From positions 1 to 64,000 of the forward strand of contig JAFAKB010000079.1 in NCBI GenBank assembly GCA_019235885.1: a stretch of DNA of 64,000 nt, in the 5' to 3' direction. Under the pieces are notes generated by a model, which had not been told where the DNA came from, did not search any database, and was given only the letters and a program-made list of their open reading frames with translations. The position numbers and the translations under genes are program-made. Source of the stretch: Candidatus Eremiobacterota bacterium (GTDB lineage Bacteria > Vulcanimicrobiota > Vulcanimicrobiia > Vulcanimicrobiales > Vulcanimicrobiaceae). Positions 50,229-58,147 of this stretch are shown one piece after another. Numbering within the stretch: the first letter of the stretch is position 1; the number at the start of each line of letters is the position of its first letter.

Positions 50229-50561
50229 CTACTCGAGGATCAAGAACGCCAGTTCGTCATCGGCTGCGAACTCCTCGATCGATTTCTTAGCGTCCCGAAG
50301 AATCTGCAAGATGTCAGCAGTCTGACAATTGCCGCGGCGGATCCAGAGTACTTTAGGCGGTGGTCCTTCGAGGAGAACTCGCTGGTGAAAATCCGAATCC
50401 TTCGAGACGATGGCGCACTCGTTGTCGCGCGCATACCGCCACACGGCATCGTCGGTGGCCGAGGCCAATCCCACTCGGCGCACGTGAGTGCACTCGCCGA
50501 AAAGCTCGGTCAGCTCTTCGACGATTCGGTCGGAAAGGTTCTCGTCCAGCAGCAGCTTCAA
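50229..50561 (-). CDS. DUF5615 PIN-like toxin
   Basis: A 110-residue PIN-fold protein: MKLLLDENLSDRIVEELTELF (first Asp of the acidic site), RYARDNECAIVSKDSDFHQR (the D-S-D site), and a helical end. DUF5615 proteins are predicted RNase toxins. It directly follows the DUF433 gene with an ATGA overlap, the standard antitoxin-toxin arrangement for this pair. Confidence 0.85.
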   Translation of the reverse strand: MKLLLDENLSDRIVEELTELFGECTHVRRVGLASATDDAVWRYARDNECAIVSKDSDFHQRVLLEGPPPKVLWIRRGNCQTADILQILRDAKKSIEEFAADDELAFLILE

Positions 50562-50788
50562 GCTGCTGAGGTGACGGCTAGCTTGCGCTCTCGATCGGCT
50601 GCAAAGGCCAATGCGGCGAGCACGTCTTCACGCTCGAGATCCGGGAAGTCGGCGACGATTTGTTCGACCGTCATTCCGGACGCGAGATATTCGAGGACCT
50701 CGTACACGGTGATGCGGAGGTCGCGAATGCACGGTTTCCCGGCCCGTCGGCCGGGGTCGATCGTAATTCGAGACCGGTAGTCGGCCAT
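50558..50788 (-). CDS. DUF433 antitoxin
   Basis: A 76-residue helix-turn-helix protein: RITIDPGRRAGKPCIRDLRITVYEVLEYLASGMTVEQIVADFPDLEREDVLAALAFA is the DUF433 signature (GKPxIRxxRIxV then the HTH). These act as antitoxin and repressor for the neighbouring PIN-like toxin. Confidence 0.88.
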   Translation of the reverse strand: MADYRSRITIDPGRRAGKPCIRDLRITVYEVLEYLASGMTVEQIVADFPDLEREDVLAALAFAADRERKLAVTSAA

Positions 50789-50860
50789 GCCGTTCCGTTC
50801 GGCACGCCGATACCGACTCCCCGGGCGGCTCCGCAGCGCCCGCGCTTTGCGGCGGACGGC

Positions 50861-51634
50861 TTAGCGCGCGATGAGGGCGGCGACTCGGCCGGAGAGGTCG
50901 CCGGTCCAGCGGCGGACGGCGGTTTTGAACGCGTCGGGGTCGCCGTTCGTGTAATAGGTCGTCGTCGAGGTGCCGCCGGCGAGGTTGCGTTCCGCGATCA
51001 GCTTTGCCGTTGCGGCGGCTTGGGCGCGGGCGGGATCGATGCGGTCGACGTGGGGATTTAAAAGCTGCGCGAACCAGCGGTCGAGCAGCGGATAGTGCGT
51101 GCAGCCGTAGACGAGCGCGTCGACGTCGGGCGGCAATTCGGCGACGATCTCCGCGACGGCTTCGCGCGCGGTGTCCGTATCGGCGTAGCCTTGCTCGACG
51201 AGCGGCACCAGCTTCGGCGCGGCAATCTCGATCACGCCGGCATGCGGCGCGCTCGCGCGGATCGCGCGCGCGTAGGCGCCGGCGCGCACCGTCGCCGCGG
51301 TTGCGACGACGGCGATGCGGCGGTGTGGCGTCTGCGCGAACGACCGTCCGGCGGTCGCGATCAAGTCGATCACCGGGAACGGCGTCTGGGGCCAGCCGAT
51401 CTTCTCGGCGACCGCGCAGCTCGTGTTGCACGCGGTGACGACGGCGTCGACGTGCTGCTCGCCGAGCAGCGCCAGGTTGTCGCGCAGGAAGCCGTGGATT
51501 TCGGCTTCGGTTTTGTCGCCGTACGGGACGTGCGCCTGGTCGGCGAAGTAGACGACGTCTTCGGTGATCCCCGCGGTGCGCAGCGCAGCGAGCACGGTGA
51601 GGCCGCCGAGCCCCGAGTCGTAGAGGCCGAGCAC
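50861..51634 (-). CDS. murI: Glutamate racemase
   Basis: A 257-residue enzyme making D-glutamate for peptidoglycan. Motifs: LYDSGLGGLTVL (Asp), FADQAHVPYGDK, the first catalytic Cys in VTACNTSCA and the second in VYGCTHYPLL. Start GTG 51634 overlaps the amidase stop by one base (TAGTG). Member of the infA-GerMN-amidase-murI run. Confidence 0.95.
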   Translation of the reverse strand: MLGLYDSGLGGLTVLAALRTAGITEDVVYFADQAHVPYGDKTEAEIHGFLRDNLALLGEQHVDAVVTACNTSCAVAEKIGWPQTPFPVIDLIATAGRSFAQTPHRRIAVVATAATVRAGAYARAIRASAPHAGVIEIAAPKLVPLVEQGYADTDTAREAVAEIVAELPPDVDALVYGCTHYPLLDRWFAQLLNPHVDRIDPARAQAAATAKLIAERNLAGGTSTTTYYTNGDPDAFKTAVRRWTGDLSGRVAALIAR

Positions 51635-53577
51635 TACTGCCGGCTCAGCGCGTTCGCGCTCGGCGCGGCGGCGTACGCTTTGATGCCGTTCGCGATCCCT
51701 TGCGCGACGTTCTGCAGGAACGAAGGCTGCCGCAGCAGCGCGACGTCGCCCGGATTGGTGACGAACGCGGTCTCGATCAGCACCGCGGGCATCGTGGTGT
51801 GGCGCACGACGTAGAAGTTCTCGTGCCGCGTTCCGTCGTCTTGCGTTCCGGCCAGCGGGATCACCGCTTTTTCGAGCGCCTGCGCGAACGGCGCGTCCTG
51901 CGGCTTGTACCAGTAGAACGTCGTCCCGCGCGCGCTCTCGACCGGCGCGCTGTTGACGTGGATGCTCACGAAGAACCGCGCGCCCGCGTTGTTCGCGACG
52001 TCGCAGCGCGTCTGCAGGTAGGCGCGGTCGTCGGCGTTCGGCTTGCCGTCGGCGTGCATCTTGGCGAGGTTCTCCTGGCTGACCGGATCGACGTCGGTCT
52101 CGCGCGTCATCCGCACGGTCCAGCCTTGCGCGACCAGCAAGGCGCGCACGCGCTCCGCGATGTCGAGCGTAAGCTGCTTCTCGACCAAGCCGTTGTGCGC
52201 GGTCCCGGTGTCGCCCCCGCCGTGCCCAGGATCGAGCACGATCAGCTTCGGGTTCGTGTTCGCGCCGTATTTCCACGGCGCCGGCGCGGCGCTCGCCTCG
52301 GGCGGCGCGGCGCTCGCGACGACCGGCACGCCGCCGGTGCGCCCGCTCCCCGCGCGCGCGGTGTCGGTCGCATCTTCGGTCGAGACGGTGATCAGCAGGC
52401 CGTTGTCGCTCGGTTGCAGATCGACGCGCTGCTCGCCGGTCATCGTGAACGCGACGCGCACGCTGGGCGCGTCGGTCGAACCCTGCTGGCGCACGCGCAC
52501 CGACGAGACCGCACCGAACTGCGGGTGCTCGTCGCGCCCCGGTCCGCTGAGCGTCGTGTTTTGAAAGTCTACGTACCAACGGTTGTCCGCCAGACGATGC
52601 CATTCGTAGCTTGTCGCGCCGCTGAGCGAGACGTGCACGGCGAGCGCGTCGCCCGCGGCTTGCTCGATCGACAGATCGGTCACCGTCGCGCGGCCCGCGA
52701 CGACCAGCGGCGGGGCGGTTTGCGTTCCGTCGGGCGGGTTCCCCGCCTGCGCGGACTGCGCGGGCGCGCCGAGCGGCGGCGGCGTCGGCGGAACGTACGA
52801 GCCGGTTTGCTGCGCGACGTCCCGCGGCTCGAAGACCACGGTGTACGCGTCTGGCGATCCCGAGTTGACGACGCGGTGCGCCGAACCGCGCGCGCCGGCG
52901 ATCGTGACGGTCGTCGTCGGCACCTTCGCCGAGCCGCCGACCGCGACGTCGATCGAGTCGACCGCCGTGCCGGGCGTGCGGCGCGAAGGCGCCAGCGAGG
53001 AGCCGAGCCCGACGAACGAGAGCTGCACGCGCTCCGGCGACTCGGCGCCGGTGCTGGTCACCAGCGGCATCGCGCCGCGCACCGTGACGATCGTGCGCGG
53101 TCCGTCGGTGCGCACGTCGAGCGCGCCCAGGCGCGGCTGCAGCACCGTCTCGTACGCCTGCGGGACCGGCTCGACGTAGAGCGCGCGAGCCAGCGCGTAG
53201 AACGGCAGCACGACGTCGTTGCCGTCGGCGAACGGCGCGAACGGCGCCTGCGCGCGCACGCCCGCGACGGCGTAGCCGGGATCGCCGAGCGTGAAGACGA
53301 TCGTGCGGCGGTCTTGCGCGGTGACGACGGCGTAGCGCTGGCCGGGCTGATAGGCGACGTTCGCGCCGAGCCGGTCGAGGAAGCGCCGCAGGCCCGAGTC
53401 GTGCGTGGAGACCGCGAGATCGCCCTGCATCGGCGTGGCGCGGTCGAAGATGAGGCGCGTTCCCTGGAACCAGAAATTCGGCGCGCGCTCCTGCGCGAGC
53501 GCGCCGGGCGCGCACGCGAAGAACGCGGCGAGGAAGAACGCGAGTAGGCTAAAAGCTCGAACGCGAGAGAGGTTCAT
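51634..53577 (-). CDS. N-acetylmuramoyl-L-alanine amidase (Amidase_3) with AMIN region
   Basis: A 647-residue exported cell-wall hydrolase. A signal peptide (LSRVRAFSLLAFFLAAFFAC, cleaved near ALAQ) is followed by two beta-rich regions: copper-amine-oxidase-N-like (about 35-160) and AMIN-like (about 165-400), separated by a Pro/Thr linker. The C-terminal Amidase_3 domain has zinc ligands in VLDPGHGGGDTG (about 451), VEKQLTLDIAERV and SIHVNSAP, and the catalytic Glu in VLIETAFVTNP. It cleaves the peptide stem from muramic acid. Followed by murI and preceded by GerMN with a 29-base overlap. Confidence 0.93.
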   Translation of the reverse strand: MNLSRVRAFSLLAFFLAAFFACAPGALAQERAPNFWFQGTRLIFDRATPMQGDLAVSTHDSGLRRFLDRLGANVAYQPGQRYAVVTAQDRRTIVFTLGDPGYAVAGVRAQAPFAPFADGNDVVLPFYALARALYVEPVPQAYETVLQPRLGALDVRTDGPRTIVTVRGAMPLVTSTGAESPERVQLSFVGLGSSLAPSRRTPGTAVDSIDVAVGGSAKVPTTTVTIAGARGSAHRVVNSGSPDAYTVVFEPRDVAQQTGSYVPPTPPPLGAPAQSAQAGNPPDGTQTAPPLVVAGRATVTDLSIEQAAGDALAVHVSLSGATSYEWHRLADNRWYVDFQNTTLSGPGRDEHPQFGAVSSVRVRQQGSTDAPSVRVAFTMTGEQRVDLQPSDNGLLITVSTEDATDTARAGSGRTGGVPVVASAAPPEASAAPAPWKYGANTNPKLIVLDPGHGGGDTGTAHNGLVEKQLTLDIAERVRALLVAQGWTVRMTRETDVDPVSQENLAKMHADGKPNADDRAYLQTRCDVANNAGARFFVSIHVNSAPVESARGTTFYWYKPQDAPFAQALEKAVIPLAGTQDDGTRHENFYVVRHTTMPAVLIETAFVTNPGDVALLRQPSFLQNVAQGIANGIKAYAAAPSANALSRQ

Positions 53578-54055
53578 CGAGCTCGAGGTGTCCTCCGGGA
53601 AGCGTTGCGACGCGGGCGCCCTCGACCCGCACCTTCACCGCCGAGAAGCCGAGCGACGGTTGCGTGAGGGTCCAGACGAGCGCCTTGAACTCCGCCGACT
53701 CCGCGAACCCGCCTTCGGCGGAGGACGCGACGTCTTTAGAGATATCGACGTCTGCGGTTGATCCCTGAACGTCGACGGCGCGCACGTGCGTTCCCGCGGG
53801 GAAGCGAATCGCCTCGACGCCGGGCGGCGGTCCGGCGATGCACTGCGTCGCCGCGTAGAACGCGACGCTCGCGCGGTCGCGCGCGGGGCCGAGCGAGACG
53901 TGCCACGGCGCCAGCGTCGTCCCGTCCGCTTTCGCGTAGTAGACGTCGATGCCGGCGCTCGCAACCGGGCCGGTCTTGCGGGTGGTGTACCACCACGCGA
54001 CGCCGGCCGCCGCGACGAACAGCACGATGAGCACCAAGGCGCGCGAAGCTCGCAT
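53549..54055 (-). CDS. GerMN-domain lipid- or membrane-anchored protein
   Basis: A 168-residue protein with an N-terminal membrane anchor (ALVLIVLFVAAAGVAWWYTT) and a GerMN domain: IDVYYAKADGTTLAPWHV, IRFPAGTHVRAVDVQGSTADVDIS and FKALVWTLTQPSLGFSAVKVRVEG. In spore formers the domain is in germination factor GerM; in other bacteria it pairs with amidases in envelope operons, as here, where it overlaps the amidase gene. A periplasmic regulator or cofactor of the amidase is plausible. Confidence 0.87.
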   Translation of the reverse strand: MRASRALVLIVLFVAAAGVAWWYTTRKTGPVASAGIDVYYAKADGTTLAPWHVSLGPARDRASVAFYAATQCIAGPPPGVEAIRFPAGTHVRAVDVQGSTADVDISKDVASSAEGGFAESAEFKALVWTLTQPSLGFSAVKVRVEGARVATLPGGHLELDEPLSRSSF

Positions 54056-54083
54056 CTTGGAGTGCGTGCGTTCGCCGCTTACG

Positions 54084-54377
54084 CTACGCGTTCCGTCCTT
54101 GGCGCCGGTAGGTGATCCGCCCGCGCGTCAGATCGTACGGCGAGAGCTCGACGTCGACGTCGTCACCGGGCGTGATGCGGATGCGAAAGCGGCGCAGGCG
54201 ACCCGCGAGGCTGGCGAGGATCGTGTGGCCGTTCTCGAGCTCGACCTTGAAGGTCGAGCTGGGAAACGTTTCGACGACGCGGCCGACCAGGCTCAGCGTG
54301 TCTTCTTTGACGACGGGGGTCATCGGCTCGCGGCGCTTCTTGCCGCCGCCGCCCTTGCGTCTGCGCGGAGGGGGAAT
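54084..54377 (-). CDS. infA: Translation initiation factor IF-1, possible ATT start
   Basis: IF-1 assists start-site selection on the 30S subunit. The OB-fold core is complete: [28 protein letters not shown] and [14 protein letters not shown]. The usual start would be ATG 54323 ([11 protein letters not shown], 79 residues), but no good ribosome site precedes it. An AAAGGAG lies five bases before an in-frame ATT at 54377, which would give a 97-residue protein with a Pro/Lys/Arg-rich head ([17 protein letters not shown]). ATT starts are known for infC. The longer form is annotated; the start remains open. Confidence 0.85.
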   Translation of the reverse strand: MPPPRRRKGGGGKKRREPMTPVVKEDTLSLVGRVVETFPSSTFKVELENGHTILASLAGRLRRFRIRITPGDDVDVELSPYDLTRGRITYRRQGRNA

Positions 54378-54522
54378 GGGAGCTCCTTTGCTATGGTGGG
54401 CGAGGCTCTGCTCCCGACGCATTCGCTCCCCGCGCCGGTTTCGCTTGCGAAAGCGGCTTCCGCGCGCCGGAGGGCCGCGCGCAAAGGAACTTCGCCGACC
54501 CCGGGCGGGTCATGCAGACGCC

Positions 54523-54606
54523 ATGATCACCACCGCCATCATCGTCGGAGCCGTGGGCGTTGCCGCCGGCTTCACCTGGGATTACGTCATCAACCGAGGC
54601 AAGTAG
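54523..54606 (+). CDS. Possible 27-residue membrane peptide
   Basis: A short frame from ATG 54523, MITTAIIVGAVGVAAGFTWD, then YVINRGK, forming one hydrophobic helix with a basic end. No clear ribosome site or relatives are known to me. It could be a chance frame; listed because the single-helix pattern is clean and the surrounding 200 bases hold no other gene. Confidence 0.25.
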   Translation: MITTAIIVGAVGVAAGFTWDYVINRGK

Positions 54607-54824
54607 GCCCCGGGTCGGCTTCACGCTGACCTTACGCACCGGGGGACCGCCCCTGGCACCATTTCGGCGGAAGGTGTGTTAAAGTAGCGGAGCCGGACGG
54701 ACCGAAGGCGTCATTCGTCCCGGCTGATAGTACGAGTCGTGTCCCGCGTGGTCTGGCGCTCAGGCGTTCTCCCAGTTCAGGTACATCGCACGTCTACAAA
54801 CCCCCCGACGCCGGAGTTCAATCG

Positions 54825-55157
54825 ATGTACACTGACGAAACCCTGAATTGCACCGACTGCAATGCGCCCTTCACGTTCTCGGCCGGAGAGCAAGAGTTCT
54901 TCGCCGCGAAGGGCTTCACCAACAAGCCCAACCGCTGTCCCGACTGCCGTGCGGCCCGCAAGGCCCAGCGCGGTGGCGGTGGTGGCGGCGGCAGCTCGTA
55001 CTCGGGCGGCGGCTACGGCGGCGGCCGTCCGCAGCGCGAGATGTTCCAAGCCACGTGCAGCGCCTGCGGGAAGATCGCCGAAGTCCCGTTCCAGCCGCGC
55101 GGTGACAAGCCGGTGTACTGCCGCGACTGTTTCTCGTCGCGCCAGTCGTACCGCTGA
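54825..55157 (+). CDS. Two-zinc-ribbon, glycine-rich protein
   Basis: A 110-residue protein with a zinc ribbon at the N-terminus (LNCTDCNAPFTFSAGEQEFF, then NRCPDCRAAR), a flexible Gly/Ser/Tyr linker (about 47-67) and a second ribbon (ATCSACGKIAEVPFQPRG, then YCRDC). The first matches the probable zinc-ribbon domain often fused to cold-shock-like or CxxC-CxxC proteins; the second resembles the CxxC-x17-CxxC proteins. A nucleic-acid-binding role is likely. It has a leader of about 150 bases with an imperfect GCCGG-ACG/CGTCCCGGC hairpin near 54691-54724 and its own terminator. Confidence 0.8.
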   Translation: MYTDETLNCTDCNAPFTFSAGEQEFFAAKGFTNKPNRCPDCRAARKAQRGGGGGGGSSYSGGGYGGGRPQREMFQATCSACGKIAEVPFQPRGDKPVYCRDCFSSRQSYR

Positions 55158-55185
55158 GCCGCAGCGCTTCAACGGGAACCGCGAG

Positions 55186-55217
55186 GCCCGGGGATCCGTC
55201 CCCGGGCTTTTGCTTTT
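55186..55217 (+). terminator. Rho-independent terminator
   Basis: GCCCGGGGA (55186-55194) pairs with TCCCCGGGC (55199-55207) around a four-base loop, followed by TTTTGCTTTT. It ends the zinc-ribbon gene and overlaps the stop of the cytochrome c gene on the other strand. Confidence 0.88.
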
Positions 55218-58125
55218 AGGGTGAGGCGGAGTCGGAGGCGATCTTGAGCTTCCAGTCCTGGAGCGCGGTGCCGTCGAGCGCCATGTTCTCGAGCAGCGCG
55301 CGCAGCGTGCCGGCGGCGATCCCGCCGTGGGTGCGCTCGCGTCTGAACGCCGGCTCCCAGGCCTGATACCACAGCGTCGCCTCGACGCGCAGGCGGGCGG
55401 GCGCGAGCGCGGTCCGCGGCGTGATGCGATAGGTCACCACCGCCTCGCCCTTGCCGTCGGCGTAGCGCGGATCGGTGGTGACGTTCACGCCTTCCGGATG
55501 CGTCGCCTCGAGCCAGTTGTGCGGGAGCGGCAGCCCGGGGACGCCGTCCTTGCGCCAGCCCAGCGGCAAGAGGCGGTTGTCCTTGACGTGGTGGTCGCGG
55601 CGGATGAAGCTCTCGGTGAACCGGCCGTCGGCGTCCTTCACCAGCTCTTCGTAGATCTGCACTTGATCGGGCCGCGTGATGGGATGCGCTTCGTCGAAGT
55701 GCGGCTGGTACTGCTGCGCGCCGCCGGGTCCGGGCAAGAAGTACTCGGTCGGGAGCACCTTGTCGTCGGTGTAGTCGACGATCTCGCCGTTGCGGTTCGT
55801 CGTCCCCGACGCCCACACGACCTTGCCGTCGGGATCGAGCACCTTCAGCTCGACGAAGGCGCGGCGGAAGCCGACGCCGCTGGGGAAGCGGTGGCCGACC
55901 AGGCTGCGGACGCCGACGTTCGCGACCAGCGTGCCGCCCTCCATGCGCACGTTCAAGTCCACCTTCGCGGTCTTCGCGCGCGCCTGGTGCACGACGTTGT
56001 CGATCGCGTCCGGGAGGTCCGTCGTCGAGCCGGTCATGTAGTCGTTCAGCCGCACGCCCAGGATCGCGGAGTTCTGCTGGAACGCGCGCAGCAGGAACGC
56101 GTTGAGGCCGAGCAGCTCGTGGCGGCGGAACGGGTTCTGGTCGACCTTGTTCGGATCGGGGTGCCCGCTTTGCCGGCCCTCGCGGTAGCGCACGAAGATC
56201 GAGTCGATCGGCGCCAGGTGATCGGCTTGCGGGTAGTTCTGGTCCTGCACCACCGCGATCTGCGTCTGAATCGCCGGCTGGTGGACGTTGAGCCGTTCGT
56301 TTTCGACGCCGGTCGGCATGTGGCAGGCTTGGCACGACTGCGCGTGCGGACCGGCCTTGTACTCGGTCTGGTACGCGCTGTTCACCCACTCGACGTACGT
56401 GTTCTGCTCGACGTCGTGCGCCATCGCCGGCACGATGGGGTGAATCTTGCTCGGCGAGTCGACGACCGGCAAGTTGATGCTGTGGCAGGTCGTGCACAGC
56501 CGCGCCGACTTCGTGAGGTCACTGAAGACCGGCTTCGCGCCGAGCGACTCGCTCATCGGCTGGGTTGCGACGCCGAGGTGCGGGTTCAGCTCGTGCGCGG
56601 GGATCGGGTCGTTGCGGAACGGCCCGTTCAGCTTGTCGGGCGGGCCGACGGTGAACAGTCCGGTGCTCTTGTGCACGAGCACATACGCGAGCGAGGCTTT
56701 CTCCTCGGGCGTCTGCGTGATGTGGTGGCAGACCGTGCAGCTGATCCCGTCGCGCGCGAGGCCGCCGTAGTGCAAGCCGGGATCGATCTTGTGTGCGACC
56801 TCGGCCGTATGGGCGACGCTGGACGGCGGCGTCTCGAAGACCCAGTTCAGGTTGAAGTGCGCGTTCGGGCCGTGGTCGATCTCGTTGGTGCGCTTGCCCA
56901 TCACGCCGTGGCAGCGCATGCAGGTGTCGACGACTTGCTGCTTGAGCGTGTCGCGCGTCTGCTGCGGATGCTCGCCGGCGATGCGCTGCGCGGGGATCCC
57001 GTCGATGTAGTGCAGCTCGCTCTCGATCTGCGAGAAGAAGATCGGATCGCGCCCGGCCAAGCCCATCGGCGACCAGCGCCACTCGCCGTACTCCGAGACG
57101 TTGACGCCGGCCGGACCCGGCGGCGGCGAAGGCGGCGCCGTCCAGCTCGGTGACGGCGTGAGCCACATGGTCGGGTTGGTGGCGGGTCCCGACGCGCCGC
57201 CGTGGCAGCTCATACACTGATCCGAGGTGAGAAACTCGGCCGGCAGCTGCGCGTGCGGGTTCGTGATGTTGCCGTCGAGCGGCTCGGGCGGGAACGGGCG
57301 CACGGCGACCGGCGCGGCGACGTGGCGCGTGATCAGCGTCGGCTGCAGCTTGTTCTTCTCGTGCTCGGTGTCGATGACTTTCGGTGCGGTCGAAGGCAGC
57401 GCCCAGGGCGGCGGCGTGCGCCACGAGTCGTCGACTTTGAACGTGATCGGGTCGCCGGGAAAGCCTTTGATGTTGGTGAGCGAGGCGAAGGTCGCGGCGT
57501 CGTTCGCCGAGGCGTGGCAGCGCAGGCAGTACAGGCCGAAGCCGGCGTTGGGATACTGCACGCCGCCGAACGTCATCCCGGGCGTGTAGACTTCGGCCCA
57601 GAACCAGCCGTCGCGCGAGGCCGAGTTGCGGCGGATCATCACCGTCCAGTCGGTCGGCTTCAGCTCGCCGTCCGGCAGGCCCAGATATTTTGCGGCGGGC
57701 GGATTGTACTGTTCTTTGATGATGACGGCGCCGTCCGCGGGAACGCCCGTGCGCCCGTTGCGCAGCCAGCGCATCACCTCGGGCGAATAGTAGATCCGCA
57801 CCGCGGGATGGGTGCCGTAGTACTGCGCGTGCACGTACGGCCCCGTGTCGCGGACGTACTTGTCGACGCACCAGCCCAGCCGCCGGTACTTGTACGTCTG
57901 GAGATACGCCAGCATCCGCTTCTCGATCGCGGTCGGCTCGCCGCGCGGGATCTCGTTCGCCGGCGGGAGCCGCAGCTCGGGCGGCGCCGGCTGCGGGCTC
58001 GCGCAGGGCTCGTGCGCGGACGGCGGCGGAACGGCGCCTTGCGCCGTCGAGGCGCCGCGCGACCCTTCGACGCCGAAAAACAGCACTGCGACGAGGGCCG
58101 CGAGCAAACAGAGCAAACCTCGCAC
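55216..58125 (-). CDS. Exported six-haem cytochrome c
   Basis: A 969-residue protein from GTG 58125, whose N-terminus VRGLLCLLAALVAVLFFGVEG is a signal peptide. Six haem-binding CxxCH motifs are present: CLRCH (about residue 200), CMSCH (305), CMRCH (400), CTVCH (463), CTTCH (543) and CQACH (598). The last 350 residues have no haem and look beta-rich. A large periplasmic or surface electron-transfer protein or oxidoreductase is likely; the partner is unknown. The phospholipase-D-like gene ends 22 bases upstream on the same strand. Confidence 0.88.
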   Translation of the reverse strand: MRGLLCLLAALVAVLFFGVEGSRGASTAQGAVPPPSAHEPCASPQPAPPELRLPPANEIPRGEPTAIEKRMLAYLQTYKYRRLGWCVDKYVRDTGPYVHAQYYGTHPAVRIYYSPEVMRWLRNGRTGVPADGAVIIKEQYNPPAAKYLGLPDGELKPTDWTVMIRRNSASRDGWFWAEVYTPGMTFGGVQYPNAGFGLYCLRCHASANDAATFASLTNIKGFPGDPITFKVDDSWRTPPPWALPSTAPKVIDTEHEKNKLQPTLITRHVAAPVAVRPFPPEPLDGNITNPHAQLPAEFLTSDQCMSCHGGASGPATNPTMWLTPSPSWTAPPSPPPGPAGVNVSEYGEWRWSPMGLAGRDPIFFSQIESELHYIDGIPAQRIAGEHPQQTRDTLKQQVVDTCMRCHGVMGKRTNEIDHGPNAHFNLNWVFETPPSSVAHTAEVAHKIDPGLHYGGLARDGISCTVCHHITQTPEEKASLAYVLVHKSTGLFTVGPPDKLNGPFRNDPIPAHELNPHLGVATQPMSESLGAKPVFSDLTKSARLCTTCHSINLPVVDSPSKIHPIVPAMAHDVEQNTYVEWVNSAYQTEYKAGPHAQSCQACHMPTGVENERLNVHQPAIQTQIAVVQDQNYPQADHLAPIDSIFVRYREGRQSGHPDPNKVDQNPFRRHELLGLNAFLLRAFQQNSAILGVRLNDYMTGSTTDLPDAIDNVVHQARAKTAKVDLNVRMEGGTLVANVGVRSLVGHRFPSGVGFRRAFVELKVLDPDGKVVWASGTTNRNGEIVDYTDDKVLPTEYFLPGPGGAQQYQPHFDEAHPITRPDQVQIYEELVKDADGRFTESFIRRDHHVKDNRLLPLGWRKDGVPGLPLPHNWLEATHPEGVNVTTDPRYADGKGEAVVTYRITPRTALAPARLRVEATLWYQAWEPAFRRERTHGGIAAGTLRALLENMALDGTALQDWKLKIASDSASP

Positions 58126-58147
58126 GAGTCCGGTTTTCCTCGGCTTC

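Noticed and set aside
54691-54724. Hairpin in the leader of the zinc-ribbon gene as a riboswitch
   Set aside because: A single imperfect stem with a bulge and no recognisable aptamer; too little to call.
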